From Aquipuribacter hungaricus (lineage in GTDB: Bacteria > Actinomycetota > Actinomycetes > Actinomycetales > JBBAYJ01), in the NCBI RefSeq assembly GCF_042663885.1, contig NZ_JBHSXV010000001.1: DNA of 64,000 nt. One strand, 5' to 3'. The notes below the pieces were generated by a model. It searched no databases and was not told the DNA's origin. It saw only the letters and a program-made list of their open reading frames with translations. This document shows, one piece after another, positions 9,647 through 17,454 of this stretch (position 1 is its first letter; each line of letters opens with the position of its first letter). Both the position numbers and the translations under genes were made by a program.

Positions 9647-10875
9647 ACGCACCGGACCGCACCAGCCAGGGCTTCTCCACCAGGGCCATCCACGTCGGCT
9701 CCGAGCCGGACCCGCAGACCGGCGCCGTCATCCCGCCGATCTACGCGACGTCCACCTACGCCCAGGACGGCGTCGGCGGGCTGCGCACCGGGCTGGGTGT
9801 CGGCTACGAGTACAGCCGCTCGGGCAACCCCACCCGGACCGCGCTGGAGCAGGCGCTGGCCTCCGTCGAGACCGCAGGCGGCGAGCCGACGCTGGCGATG
9901 TCGTTCGCCTCCGGCCTGGCCGCCGAGGACGCGGTCATCCGCACCCTCACCCGTCCCGGCGACCACGTCGTGCTGCCCGGGGACGCCTACGGCGGCACCT
10001 ACCGGCTGTTCGCCCGGGTCGCCGAGCCGTGGGGCGTCGGGTTCAGCACCGCCTCCTCCGACCCCGCCGCCGTCGCGGCCGCGATCGTCCCCGGCAGCAC
10101 CCGGTTCGTCTGGGTGGAGACCCCGACCAACCCGCTGCTCGCCGTCACGGACATCGAGGCCGTCGCCGCGGTCGCCCACGAGGCGGGCGCGCTGCTGGTC
10201 GTCGACAACACCTTCGCCAGCCCGTACCTGCAGAACCCGCTCGCCCTGGGCGCGGACGTCGTCGTGCACTCCACGACCAAGTACGTCGGCGGCCACAGCG
10301 ACGTCGTCGGCGGCGCGCTGGTCGTCCGGGCGCCCGAGGCGCCGGGCGCGGTCCTGGACCCGCACACCCACGAGCCGCTCGCCGACCGGCTGGCCTGGCA
10401 CCAGAACGCCATGGGCGCGGTGTCCGGCCCGTTCGACGCGTTCCTCACCCTGCGCGGGCTCAAGACCCTGGCCGTGCGGATGGAGCGCCACAGCGCCACC
10501 GCCGCCCGGGTCGCGGCGTACCTGAGCGAGCACGACGCGGTGTCGGAGGTGCTGTACCCCGGCCTGCCCACGCACCCCGGCCACGAGGTCGCCGCCCGCC
10601 AGATGCGCGGCTTCGGCGGGATGGTGAGCTTCCGGCTGCGGCAGGGCCGCGACGCCGCGCTCAAGGCGTGCGCGTCGACCCGGACGTTCCTGCTCGCCGA
10701 GAGCCTGGGTGGCGTCGAGTCCCTCATCGAGCACCCCGGCGCCATGACGCACGGGTCCGTCGCGGGCACCGTGCTCGAGGTGCCGGACGACCTGGTGCGC
10801 CTGTCGGTCGGGCTCGAGGACGCCGAGGACCTGATCGCGGACCTCGACGACGCGCTCGCGGCCGCCTCGGCCTGA
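9643..10875 (+). CDS. metB: cystathionine gamma-synthase / gamma-lyase family
   Basis: A 410-residue fold-type I PLP enzyme. The PLP Lys is at about 213 in HSTTKYVGG. Family hallmarks are YSRSGNPTR near 50, the ETPTNP stretch at about 160 and a C-terminal SLGGVESLIEHP. It joins O-acylhomoserine and cysteine to cystathionine, or cleaves cystathionine. With cbs in the window, a gamma-lyase role (reverse transsulfuration, homocysteine to cysteine) is equally likely; sequence alone does not settle this. The GTG start overlaps the upstream stop and has a -10 box six bases before it. Confidence 0.9.
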   Translation: MNAPDRTSQGFSTRAIHVGSEPDPQTGAVIPPIYATSTYAQDGVGGLRTGLGVGYEYSRSGNPTRTALEQALASVETAGGEPTLAMSFASGLAAEDAVIRTLTRPGDHVVLPGDAYGGTYRLFARVAEPWGVGFSTASSDPAAVAAAIVPGSTRFVWVETPTNPLLAVTDIEAVAAVAHEAGALLVVDNTFASPYLQNPLALGADVVVHSTTKYVGGHSDVVGGALVVRAPEAPGAVLDPHTHEPLADRLAWHQNAMGAVSGPFDAFLTLRGLKTLAVRMERHSATAARVAAYLSEHDAVSEVLYPGLPTHPGHEVAARQMRGFGGMVSFRLRQGRDAALKACASTRTFLLAESLGGVESLIEHPGAMTHGSVAGTVLEVPDDLVRLSVGLEDAEDLIADLDDALAAASA

Positions 10876-10926
10876 GGCCGTGCGCAGCCGTCCCCCGGGA
10901 CAGCCCTCGCGACCGGGACGCAGCGG

Positions 10927-12348
10927 ATGAGTGACCTCAGGGTCTGCGTCGACGTCGGGTCGACGTGGACGAAGGCGCTGCTCGTCGACCCCGCGGCCAC
11001 GGTCGCGGGGTCGGTGCGGGTGCAGCCGGGCACCGGGAGCGCCCCGGCGGTGCTGCGCTGCGACGGCGTGGTCGCCACCGCGCAGCACCGGACGACCGTG
11101 GGCACCGACGTCATGGACGGGGTGTCCGGCGTGCTCGCGCTGCTCGGGGAGCAGGTCGGCGCCCACCCGGTCGCCTTCGGGGCGCCGCTGGTGTGCAGCT
11201 CCGCCGGCGGCGGGCTGCGGCTGGCCGTCGTGGGCTACGAGCGGGTCGTCACCGCCGAGGCGGCCCGCCGGGCGGCCGTGTCCGCGGGGGGCCGGGTCGT
11301 CCACCTGGCCTCGGGACGGCTCGGGCCCGACGACGTCGCCGCGCTGCTGGCCGCCCGCCCGGACGTCGTCGTCCTCACCGGGGGCACCGACGGCGGGGAC
11401 GGCGAGGCCCTGCTAGCCGCCGCCGCCGCGCTCGCGCCGGTGCTCGGCCCGGCCGGGCTGCCGGTCGTCCTCGCGGGCAACGCCGAGGTGGCGACCGAGG
11501 CCGAGCAGGTGCTGGCGGACCGGGGCGTGGTCGTCGACCGGGTGGCCAACGTGCTGCCGCGGATCGGCCACCTGGACCCCGGGCCCGCGCGGGAGGCCGT
11601 GCGCGCGGCGTTCCTGCGCCACGTCATCGGCGGCGGGCGGCTGTCGTCGGGCCGCGGCTTCGAGCAGCTGGTGCTCGCGGCCACCCCCGACGCCGTGCTC
11701 GCCGGGGTGCAGCGGCTGGCAGGGGCGTTCCCCGGCGGCGTGCTCGCGGTCGACGTCGGCGGCGCGACGACCGACGTGTACTCCGTGCTCAGCCAGCCCG
11801 CGGCCGACAGCGTCGAGGACGACGTCGCCGGCACCGAGGCCGCCTCGCGCACCGTCGAGGGCGACCTGGGGATGCGCTGGTCCGCCCCCGGGGTGCTCGC
11901 CGCGGCAGGGGTCGAGGGGCTGACCGCCCGATTTGCCGAGGCGGCGGCCGGGTCTGGCGGTCGGCCCGGGTCGGCTGACGCGGTCGCTGACGACGGGGAC
12001 CTGGCGGAGCGCACGGCGGCCCTCGCTGCGGAGCCCGGCAGGCTCGCCGAGGACCCGGCGGCGCTGTCGCTCGACACCGGTCTGGCCGCGGTCGCCGCGG
12101 TGACGGCGCTCCGCCGGCACGCCCGCCCCACGGTGCCCGGCGCCGCCCCGCGCCCGCTGCGCGACGTCGAGCTGCTCGTCGGGTCCGGCGGTGTGCTGCG
12201 CCACGGTGACGCCGCCCGGGCCGAGGCGGTCCTCGGCGCGGTCCTCGGCGACCACGCCGGGATGTGGCACGTACCCGACGCCGCCGCGACCGCGGTCGAC
12301 GCGAGCTACGTGCTCTGCGCGCTCGGCCTGCTCGCCCTCGCCGACTGA
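10927..12348 (+). CDS. MutL-like (glutamate mutase L family) ATPase
   Basis: A 473-residue protein of the ASKHA superfamily. The phosphate 1 motif VDVGSTWTKALLVD is at 8-21, with a second nucleotide loop LAVDVGGATTDVYSV at about 275-289 and LLVGSGGVLRHG near the C-terminus. This is the GlmL/MutL family, genetically linked to B12-dependent glutamate mutase in anaerobes and thought to assist or reactivate the mutase. No mutase subunit is encoded in this window. A dozen or more actinobacterial genomes are known to me to carry such stand-alone copies, but the role there is not established. Start ATG lacks a strong ribosome site. Confidence 0.85.
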   Translation: MSDLRVCVDVGSTWTKALLVDPAATVAGSVRVQPGTGSAPAVLRCDGVVATAQHRTTVGTDVMDGVSGVLALLGEQVGAHPVAFGAPLVCSSAGGGLRLAVVGYERVVTAEAARRAAVSAGGRVVHLASGRLGPDDVAALLAARPDVVVLTGGTDGGDGEALLAAAAALAPVLGPAGLPVVLAGNAEVATEAEQVLADRGVVVDRVANVLPRIGHLDPGPAREAVRAAFLRHVIGGGRLSSGRGFEQLVLAATPDAVLAGVQRLAGAFPGGVLAVDVGGATTDVYSVLSQPAADSVEDDVAGTEAASRTVEGDLGMRWSAPGVLAAAGVEGLTARFAEAAAGSGGRPGSADAVADDGDLAERTAALAAEPGRLAEDPAALSLDTGLAAVAAVTALRRHARPTVPGAAPRPLRDVELLVGSGGVLRHGDAARAEAVLGAVLGDHAGMWHVPDAAATAVDASYVLCALGLLALAD

Positions 12349-12400
12349 CCGGCGGACCGGGATGTGCTCCACCACGCGGGACCCACCCTTCCGGCGTGCC

Positions 12401-12690
12401 GTGAGTGGGACCAAGGGGTCGTCGGACGCCGCTGCCGCTAGCCGTTCGGTCCCACTCGCGGGGCGCCCCGAGCCACTGCGAGCCGCCCTCGGTCCCACTC
12501 GCGGCCGACCGCCGCGAGTGGGACCTAACGGTCGTCGGACGCCCTCGTCGGCACCCGTTCGGTCCCAGTCGCGGGGCGCCCCGAGCCACCCCCGGGCCTC
12601 GGCGCGGCCGACCGCCGCGAGTGGGACCTAACGGTCGTCGGACGCCCTCGCCGACACCCGTTCGGTCCCGGTCGGGGGGCGACCCGCGGG
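12401..12690. repeat. Array of three ~105-bp units built from a 12-bp inverted motif
   Basis: Three degenerate units begin at 12401, 12514 and 12617. The motif GCGAGTGGGACC or its complement GGTCCCACTCGC appears seven times: forward at 12401, 12514 and 12617; inverted at 12448, 12491, 12561 and 12664. Each unit also shares GTCGTCGGACGCC and CCGTTCGGTCCC. Positions 12491-12525 form a 14-bp perfect inverted repeat with a seven-base spacer. The array fills the gap between two convergent genes and holds no credible reading frame. It may be a terminator cluster, a REP/MITE-like element or a binding array. Confidence 0.85.
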
Positions 12691-12699
12691 AGCAGCCCC

Positions 12700-14133
12700 T
12701 CAGGCGCGCGGCCGGGACCCCCGGGTGTCCGCCGAGCCCACCCCGGCCTCGTCGCCCTCGGCGTCCGCGGAGAGCTCGGCGACGTCGAGGACCGCGGTGT
12801 CGCCGCGCAGCAGGCGGGCCACCCCGGCCAGCGCGAGGCCGACGAGCAGGAGGATGCCGGCGCGGACGTAGACGTCGGCGTCGCGGTCGGCGAACGGGCT
12901 GGCGAAGAACGCCGACGCCACGGCACCGAGCACCGGCACCGCGGTCGGGGCGCGGAAGCCCTGCCCGGGCACGCGGTCCCGGCGGCTCACCAGGCACGAG
13001 ACGTTGACGCTGGTGAAGACCAGGAGCAGGAACAGCACCGTGGTGTCGGCCAGGCCGTCGAGCTCCCCGGTGAGCACGAGCACGTAGGTCGCGGCCGTGG
13101 CCACTGCGGCGCCCACCCACGGGGTCCGCCGGCCCGGCAGGACGCGGGCGAAGACGCCGGGGATGACCCGCTGGCGGCCCATGCCGTACAGCAGGCGGCT
13201 GGCCATGATGAGGTTGATCAGGGCGGTGTTGGACACCGCGACGAGCGAGATGAGGGCGAACAGCTGGCTGGGGTAGTCGAAGCCGGCGGCCTCGACGACG
13301 AGCAGCAGCGGCCCGTCGCTCTGCGCCAGGTCCTCCGCGGCGACCAGGGTCGAGGAGATGACGGCGATGAGGAGGTAGACGACGCCGGTCAGGCCGAGGC
13401 CGGTGAACAGGGCTTTGGGGAAGACCTTCCGCGGCTCGCGGGTCTCCTCGGCGAGGTTGACGGAGTCCTCGAATCCGATGAGGGCGTAGAACGCCAGCGC
13501 CGTGGCGCCGAAGATGGCGAACAGCCCGTCGGCGTCGATCTCGCCGAGCCGGCCGAGGTCGCCGACGCCGGTCAGCACCGCGGTCCCGCCGAGCCCGAGC
13601 ACGGTGAGCAGGCCGACGACCTCGACGCCGGTGAGGACGAGGTTGATCGTCAGCGACTGCTTGACGCCCCACAGGTTGACCGCGAGGACGACCAGCAGGA
13701 ACACGGCCGCGACGAGCGCGACCGGGAGGGTGACGAACTCCTCCAGGTAGTCACCGCCGATCGCCCGCGACGCGGTGGCCGCGGACGTGATGCCGGACAG
13801 CACGACGGCGAAGGCCACCATGAAGGTGAGCAGCGGGATCTTGACGGCCTGCTGCACGTACAGCGCGGCGCCGGCGGCCTGCGGGTACCGCCCCACCAGC
13901 TCGGCGTAGGAGCAGGCGGTGAGCGCGGCCAGCACGAACGCGACGAGGAACGGCAGCCACAGCGCGCCGCCGATCTCGCCGGCGACCACGCCGGACAGGG
14001 TGTAGATCCCGGCGCCCAGGATGTCCCCGACGATGAGGACGAGCAGGAGCCGGTAGCCCAGCACCCGTCTCATCGGGGTGGCCTCGTCGTCGCGGTCCGG
14101 CGTGCGGTCGGGGCGTGGGCTCGCGTCTGCCAT
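12700..14133 (-). CDS. APC-family amino acid permease
   Basis: A 477-residue permease with about twelve hydrophobic segments. The first holds the APC signature VGDILGAGIYTLSGVVAGEIG. The unwound-helix glycine motif lies at GAGIY, and FYALIGFEDSVNLAEETREP is the typical segment 6 / loop 6-7. A hydrophilic tail of about 30 residues closes the protein. It imports or exchanges amino acids or polyamines; the substrate cannot be told. I set the start at the ATG of 14133 rather than the GTG of 14148. It lies about 45 bases after the LCP stop on the same strand and may be co-transcribed with it. Confidence 0.88.
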   Translation of the reverse strand: MADASPRPDRTPDRDDEATPMRRVLGYRLLLVLIVGDILGAGIYTLSGVVAGEIGGALWLPFLVAFVLAALTACSYAELVGRYPQAAGAALYVQQAVKIPLLTFMVAFAVVLSGITSAATASRAIGGDYLEEFVTLPVALVAAVFLLVVLAVNLWGVKQSLTINLVLTGVEVVGLLTVLGLGGTAVLTGVGDLGRLGEIDADGLFAIFGATALAFYALIGFEDSVNLAEETREPRKVFPKALFTGLGLTGVVYLLIAVISSTLVAAEDLAQSDGPLLLVVEAAGFDYPSQLFALISLVAVSNTALINLIMASRLLYGMGRQRVIPGVFARVLPGRRTPWVGAAVATAATYVLVLTGELDGLADTTVLFLLLVFTSVNVSCLVSRRDRVPGQGFRAPTAVPVLGAVASAFFASPFADRDADVYVRAGILLLVGLALAGVARLLRGDTAVLDVAELSADAEGDEAGVGSADTRGSRPRA

Positions 14134-14178
14134 GCGCAGGCTTACCACGCACCGCGGGCGGGCGGCGGGACCCGCGCG

Positions 14179-15216
14179 TCAGTCGACGGTGCTGCCGAGC
14201 AGGTCGGCGTCGGCCGTGGCGGTCCAGGCGGGCAGGGTCCCGTCGCGCACCGCCTGCCACAGCCCGTCGGCGGCGGGGTGGTCGAGCAGGACGACCGACT
14301 GCCCGTCCTCGCTGCGGCCCGTGCCGGCGACCGGGACGGTGAGGAAGTCGACGTCCTCGGAGCGCAGGCCGCGCAGCTCGAGCGCCAGGTCGCGCAGGTC
14401 GGCCACGCCGAAGGAGGAGTCCAGCGCCACCGCCGACGTCGTCGCCAGCAGGAACGCGTCGAGCTGCCGGGGGTCGGTCAGGGTGTCGCGGGACAGCGCC
14501 CCCCGCAGCACGGCCCGGACCCAGTTCTGGTGACGCCTGACGCGGTCCAGGTCCCCGTCGTCCAGGCCGTACCGCTGCCGCACGTAGTCCAGCGCCTGCT
14601 CGCCGTCCATGGTCGACGTCCCGGCGGGGAACGACGCGCGGGCGTCCTGCGTGGCCTCCGGGACGGTGACCTCGACCCCGCCCAGCGCGTCGGTCATGGC
14701 GACGAAGCCCTCGAAGTCCACGACGCCGACGTGGTCGACGCGCAGGCCGGTCAGCTGCTCGACGGTCTGCACGAGCAGCGCCGGGCCGCCCCAGGAGAAC
14801 GCGGCGTTGATCTTGGCCCGGCCGTGCCCGGGGACGTCGACCCAGCTGTCGCGGGGGATCGACATGACGTACAGCCCGGACCGGTCGGCGGGCAGGTGGA
14901 CGAGCATGATCGCGTCGGTGCGCTGGGCGCCGGCAGCCCACTGCGAGGCGTCGCCGGCCGAGACGCGGCTGTCGCTGCCGAGCAGCAGGTACGTGCGGGC
15001 CTCGCCGGGCACCGGCGCGGGCCGCGACGCCTCGGACAGGGCGGCGGCGGGGTCGTCGAAGCGCTCGATCCGCGAGTCGTAGCGGGCGCGCACGGTGACG
15101 TCGGCGGCCAGCGCCAGGGACGCGACGACCGCCGCCACGAGGACCAGGGCGACGATCACGACGAACGTCGCCGTCTGCCGCCGCGGGCGGGTCTGTCGTA
15201 CCTGCAGGTGCGTCAT
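14179..15216 (-). CDS. LCP (LytR-CpsA-Psr) family glycopolymer transferase
   Basis: A 345-residue protein with a short cytoplasmic tail, one membrane helix (about 18-40) and an extracellular LCP domain. Catalytic features are all present: GSDSR, RTDAIMLV with the metal-binding Asp, SIPRDSWV with the pyrophosphate-binding Arg, KINAAFSWGG, and YVRQRYGLDDGDLDRVRRHQ. The family moves polyprenyl-linked glycopolymers onto peptidoglycan or arabinogalactan. It could be the attachment enzyme for the polymer made by the 38-50 kb locus, but that is inference. Start ATG has GACGAGGA five bases upstream and a -10 box at 15262-15267. Confidence 0.92.
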   Translation of the reverse strand: MTHLQVRQTRPRRQTATFVVIVALVLVAAVVASLALAADVTVRARYDSRIERFDDPAAALSEASRPAPVPGEARTYLLLGSDSRVSAGDASQWAAGAQRTDAIMLVHLPADRSGLYVMSIPRDSWVDVPGHGRAKINAAFSWGGPALLVQTVEQLTGLRVDHVGVVDFEGFVAMTDALGGVEVTVPEATQDARASFPAGTSTMDGEQALDYVRQRYGLDDGDLDRVRRHQNWVRAVLRGALSRDTLTDPRQLDAFLLATTSAVALDSSFGVADLRDLALELRGLRSEDVDFLTVPVAGTGRSEDGQSVVLLDHPAADGLWQAVRDGTLPAWTATADADLLGSTVD

Positions 15217-15261
15217 GCGGTCCTCGTCCAGACGGTGCCGGGCGGGTACCCGGGCACCCCG

Positions 15262-15267
15262 AGGCTA
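15262..15267 (-). promoter_or_regulatory. -10 box TAGCCT for the LCP gene
   Basis: TAGCCT on the minus strand, about 45 bases before the LCP ATG, leaving a short leader with a ribosome site. The -35 region is not obvious. Confidence 0.4.
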
Positions 15268-15359
15268 GGCTCGCGCGCGCGTCCCGGATGACCCTCCGTG
15301 ACCATCGGGCGTCCACGACCCGGCGACAGCACCCATGCAGCGGTCGGGTGTCACGCAGA

Positions 15360-15388
15360 GCGACCGGGTCTTACCTGAGCCCGGTCGC
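15360..15388. terminator. Hairpin terminator downstream of the VWA gene
   Basis: A nine-pair stem (arms GCGACCGGG and CCCGGTCGC) with an 11-base loop begins just after the VWA stop on the minus strand. The 180-base gap to the LCP gene contains this hairpin and the LCP promoter. Confidence 0.55.
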
Positions 15389-15396
15389 GCCGAGGG

Positions 15397-17451
15397 TCAG
15401 CCGCGACGGGCCCGCAGGTAGTCCGCGACCACCGCGCCGCCGAGCCGGTCCGGGTCCGCCGACAGCACCCGTCCGCCGTTGCGGCGGGCGATCGCGTCGA
15501 CGAAGCGGACCAGGCCCGGGTCCTCGCCGAGCATGACCACGTCGATCGGCACCCGCATCCGCGTGAGGGCGTCCACCTCGCGCACCGTCGCCTGCACCGT
15601 CTCCGGCCGGGGCGGCCAGTCGAACACGGCCTCGACCTCGACCGAGCCGTCGGGCATCGTCCACGTCTCGTTGTGCGCGGTCGGCTCGCCGTCGGTGACG
15701 ACGAGGACGACGGGGGTGGCGTCGGGGTGGCGCGAGACGTGCTCGCGGGCCAGGGCCAGCGCGTGGGCGAGGTTGGTCCCCTGGACGTACTCCGGCTCCA
15801 CGTGCGCGAGCTCGGTGGTCGTCATGGGGCGGGCGTGCCGGTCGAAGCCGATGACCTGCAGCGAGTCGTGGGCGTAGCGGCTGCTGACGAGGTGCTGCAG
15901 CGCCAGCGCCGTCCGCTTCATCGGAGCCCAGCGCCCCTCGCTGACCATGGAGAAGGACAGGTCGACGCACAGCGCGACGGCCGCGCGGCTGCGGTCCTCG
16001 GTCTCCACGACGGCCATGTCCTCCACGGCGAGACGCACCGCGCCGCCGCTGCGCCCGCCCGGCTGCTGGGCGCTGCGCAGGACCGCGTTCTGCACGGTCC
16101 GCACCACGTCGAGCGGCTGCTCGTCGCCGAAGCGCCACTCCCGCCAGGCGCCGGTCGGCTCCCCGGACGAGCCGGCGCGCGGGTCGTCGTGCTCGCCCCG
16201 GCCGCGGCCGGTGAGCCGCTGGGCGATCGCCCGCAGCGCGGACTGGCCGAGCCGCCGCATGGCCTTGGGGCTGAGGCGGGCCTCCTCGGCGGGACCGGTC
16301 ACCCAGCCCTGCTCGCGCAGCTGCCGCTCCAGCTCCTTCAGCGCGGCCACCTCCTGCGCCGCGCTGCGGCCCAGCGCCCGCTCCACCTGCTCGACGTCGA
16401 CGTCGTCGAGGGTGGCGCCGGGGTGCTCCTGGCCCAGGGAGTCCAGCAGGTCGTCGAGGTCGGCGAGCTCGCCCAGGGCGCTCGCGGCCTCGCCGTAGCC
16501 GAGCGGCTCCTCGCCCGACAGGCCGCCGCGGCCGGGCCCGCGCTGGAACGCCTCCGGCCGGGCCTCGCGCAGCCGCTGCGACAGCCGCGCCATCGCCTCG
16601 GCGAGACCGGGGTCGCGGCCCAGGGCGGCCTCGGTGAGCGCGGCGAGCTCGGCGCGCTGCTGCGGGCTCATCGACTGCAGGAGCCGCTGGGCCTCCGCGC
16701 TGCGCCGGGCCAGGGCGTCGACGAGCTCGTCGGTGTCCTTGGGCTCGCCCGGCACCAGGTCGCCGTGCTCGGCCATGAACTGCTCGAACTGCTCGGTGGT
16801 GTCCTCGCCGCGGGCGTGGGCCTCGAGCAGGTCGTCGAGGTCGCCGAGCATCTTCTGCAGCGCCTCCGACGACTCCTGCCCGCCGCCCTCGGCCATCTGG
16901 CGCAGGGCGTCGGAGATGCCGTCGAACTGGTGGTCGAGGACCTCCTGCTGCAGCCCGTCGAGGATGCCCTGGTAGAGCTCCTGCGCCTCGGGGGAGCTCC
17001 AGGCGTAGTCGGCGAGCTCCTGCACCGCCCGGCTCGTCGAGCGCGGCAGCGAGGCCAGCCGGGTCTCGTCGAAGCGGGCGTCGTCGTCCTGGCGGCCGGC
17101 CAGCGCGTCGCGCTCGAGCGCCAGCGCCTGGTCCAGCTGAGCCTGCGCGCGGGTGAGCGCACCGTCCGCGTCGCCGCGGCGGGACACCTCGCGCCGGCGC
17201 CGGGCGGCCCGGGCGCGCAGCTCGTCGAGCCCGGCCCGGCCGTCCTGGCCCTGCCGGAGCAGCCGCCTCATCGCCTCGGCCGGGCTCTCGCCCTCGAGGA
17301 CCCGCTCGCCGATCTCGTCGACAGCCGCCCGGACGTCGAAGGGGGGCGCGAGCGGGTCGGCGCCGCCGCGCCACGAGCCGTAGCGGTAGCCGCGGCCCGG
17401 TCGCGGGTCGCCGCCCCTGCCCGTGCCGCCGCCGGGGCGCTGGTCGGCCAC
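15397..17451 (-). CDS. VWA-domain protein paired with a ChlI-like AAA+ ATPase
   Basis: A 684-residue protein. A long helical, charged N-terminal part (1-430) holds many Gln/Glu-rich segments. A VWA domain (about 480-680) follows, with an intact metal site DLSFSM (DxSxS), the Thr in GTNLAHAL and the Asp in VVTDGEPT. Its partner ATPase ends three bases upstream, so the two are one operon. The pair resembles the magnesium chelatase ChlI/ChlD arrangement and MoxR-VWA pairs; since no other chelatase gene is present, a metal-chelatase-like or chaperone role on an unknown client is inferred. Start GTG at 17451. Confidence 0.85.
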   Translation of the reverse strand: MADQRPGGGTGRGGDPRPGRGYRYGSWRGGADPLAPPFDVRAAVDEIGERVLEGESPAEAMRRLLRQGQDGRAGLDELRARAARRRREVSRRGDADGALTRAQAQLDQALALERDALAGRQDDDARFDETRLASLPRSTSRAVQELADYAWSSPEAQELYQGILDGLQQEVLDHQFDGISDALRQMAEGGGQESSEALQKMLGDLDDLLEAHARGEDTTEQFEQFMAEHGDLVPGEPKDTDELVDALARRSAEAQRLLQSMSPQQRAELAALTEAALGRDPGLAEAMARLSQRLREARPEAFQRGPGRGGLSGEEPLGYGEAASALGELADLDDLLDSLGQEHPGATLDDVDVEQVERALGRSAAQEVAALKELERQLREQGWVTGPAEEARLSPKAMRRLGQSALRAIAQRLTGRGRGEHDDPRAGSSGEPTGAWREWRFGDEQPLDVVRTVQNAVLRSAQQPGGRSGGAVRLAVEDMAVVETEDRSRAAVALCVDLSFSMVSEGRWAPMKRTALALQHLVSSRYAHDSLQVIGFDRHARPMTTTELAHVEPEYVQGTNLAHALALAREHVSRHPDATPVVLVVTDGEPTAHNETWTMPDGSVEVEAVFDWPPRPETVQATVREVDALTRMRVPIDVVMLGEDPGLVRFVDAIARRNGGRVLSADPDRLGGAVVADYLRARRG

Positions 17452-17454
17452 GTC

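Noticed and set aside
12405..13007. Frames running through the intergenic repeat array
   Set aside because: They repeat the same peptide fragments and continue antisense into the APC permease. The array is non-coding.
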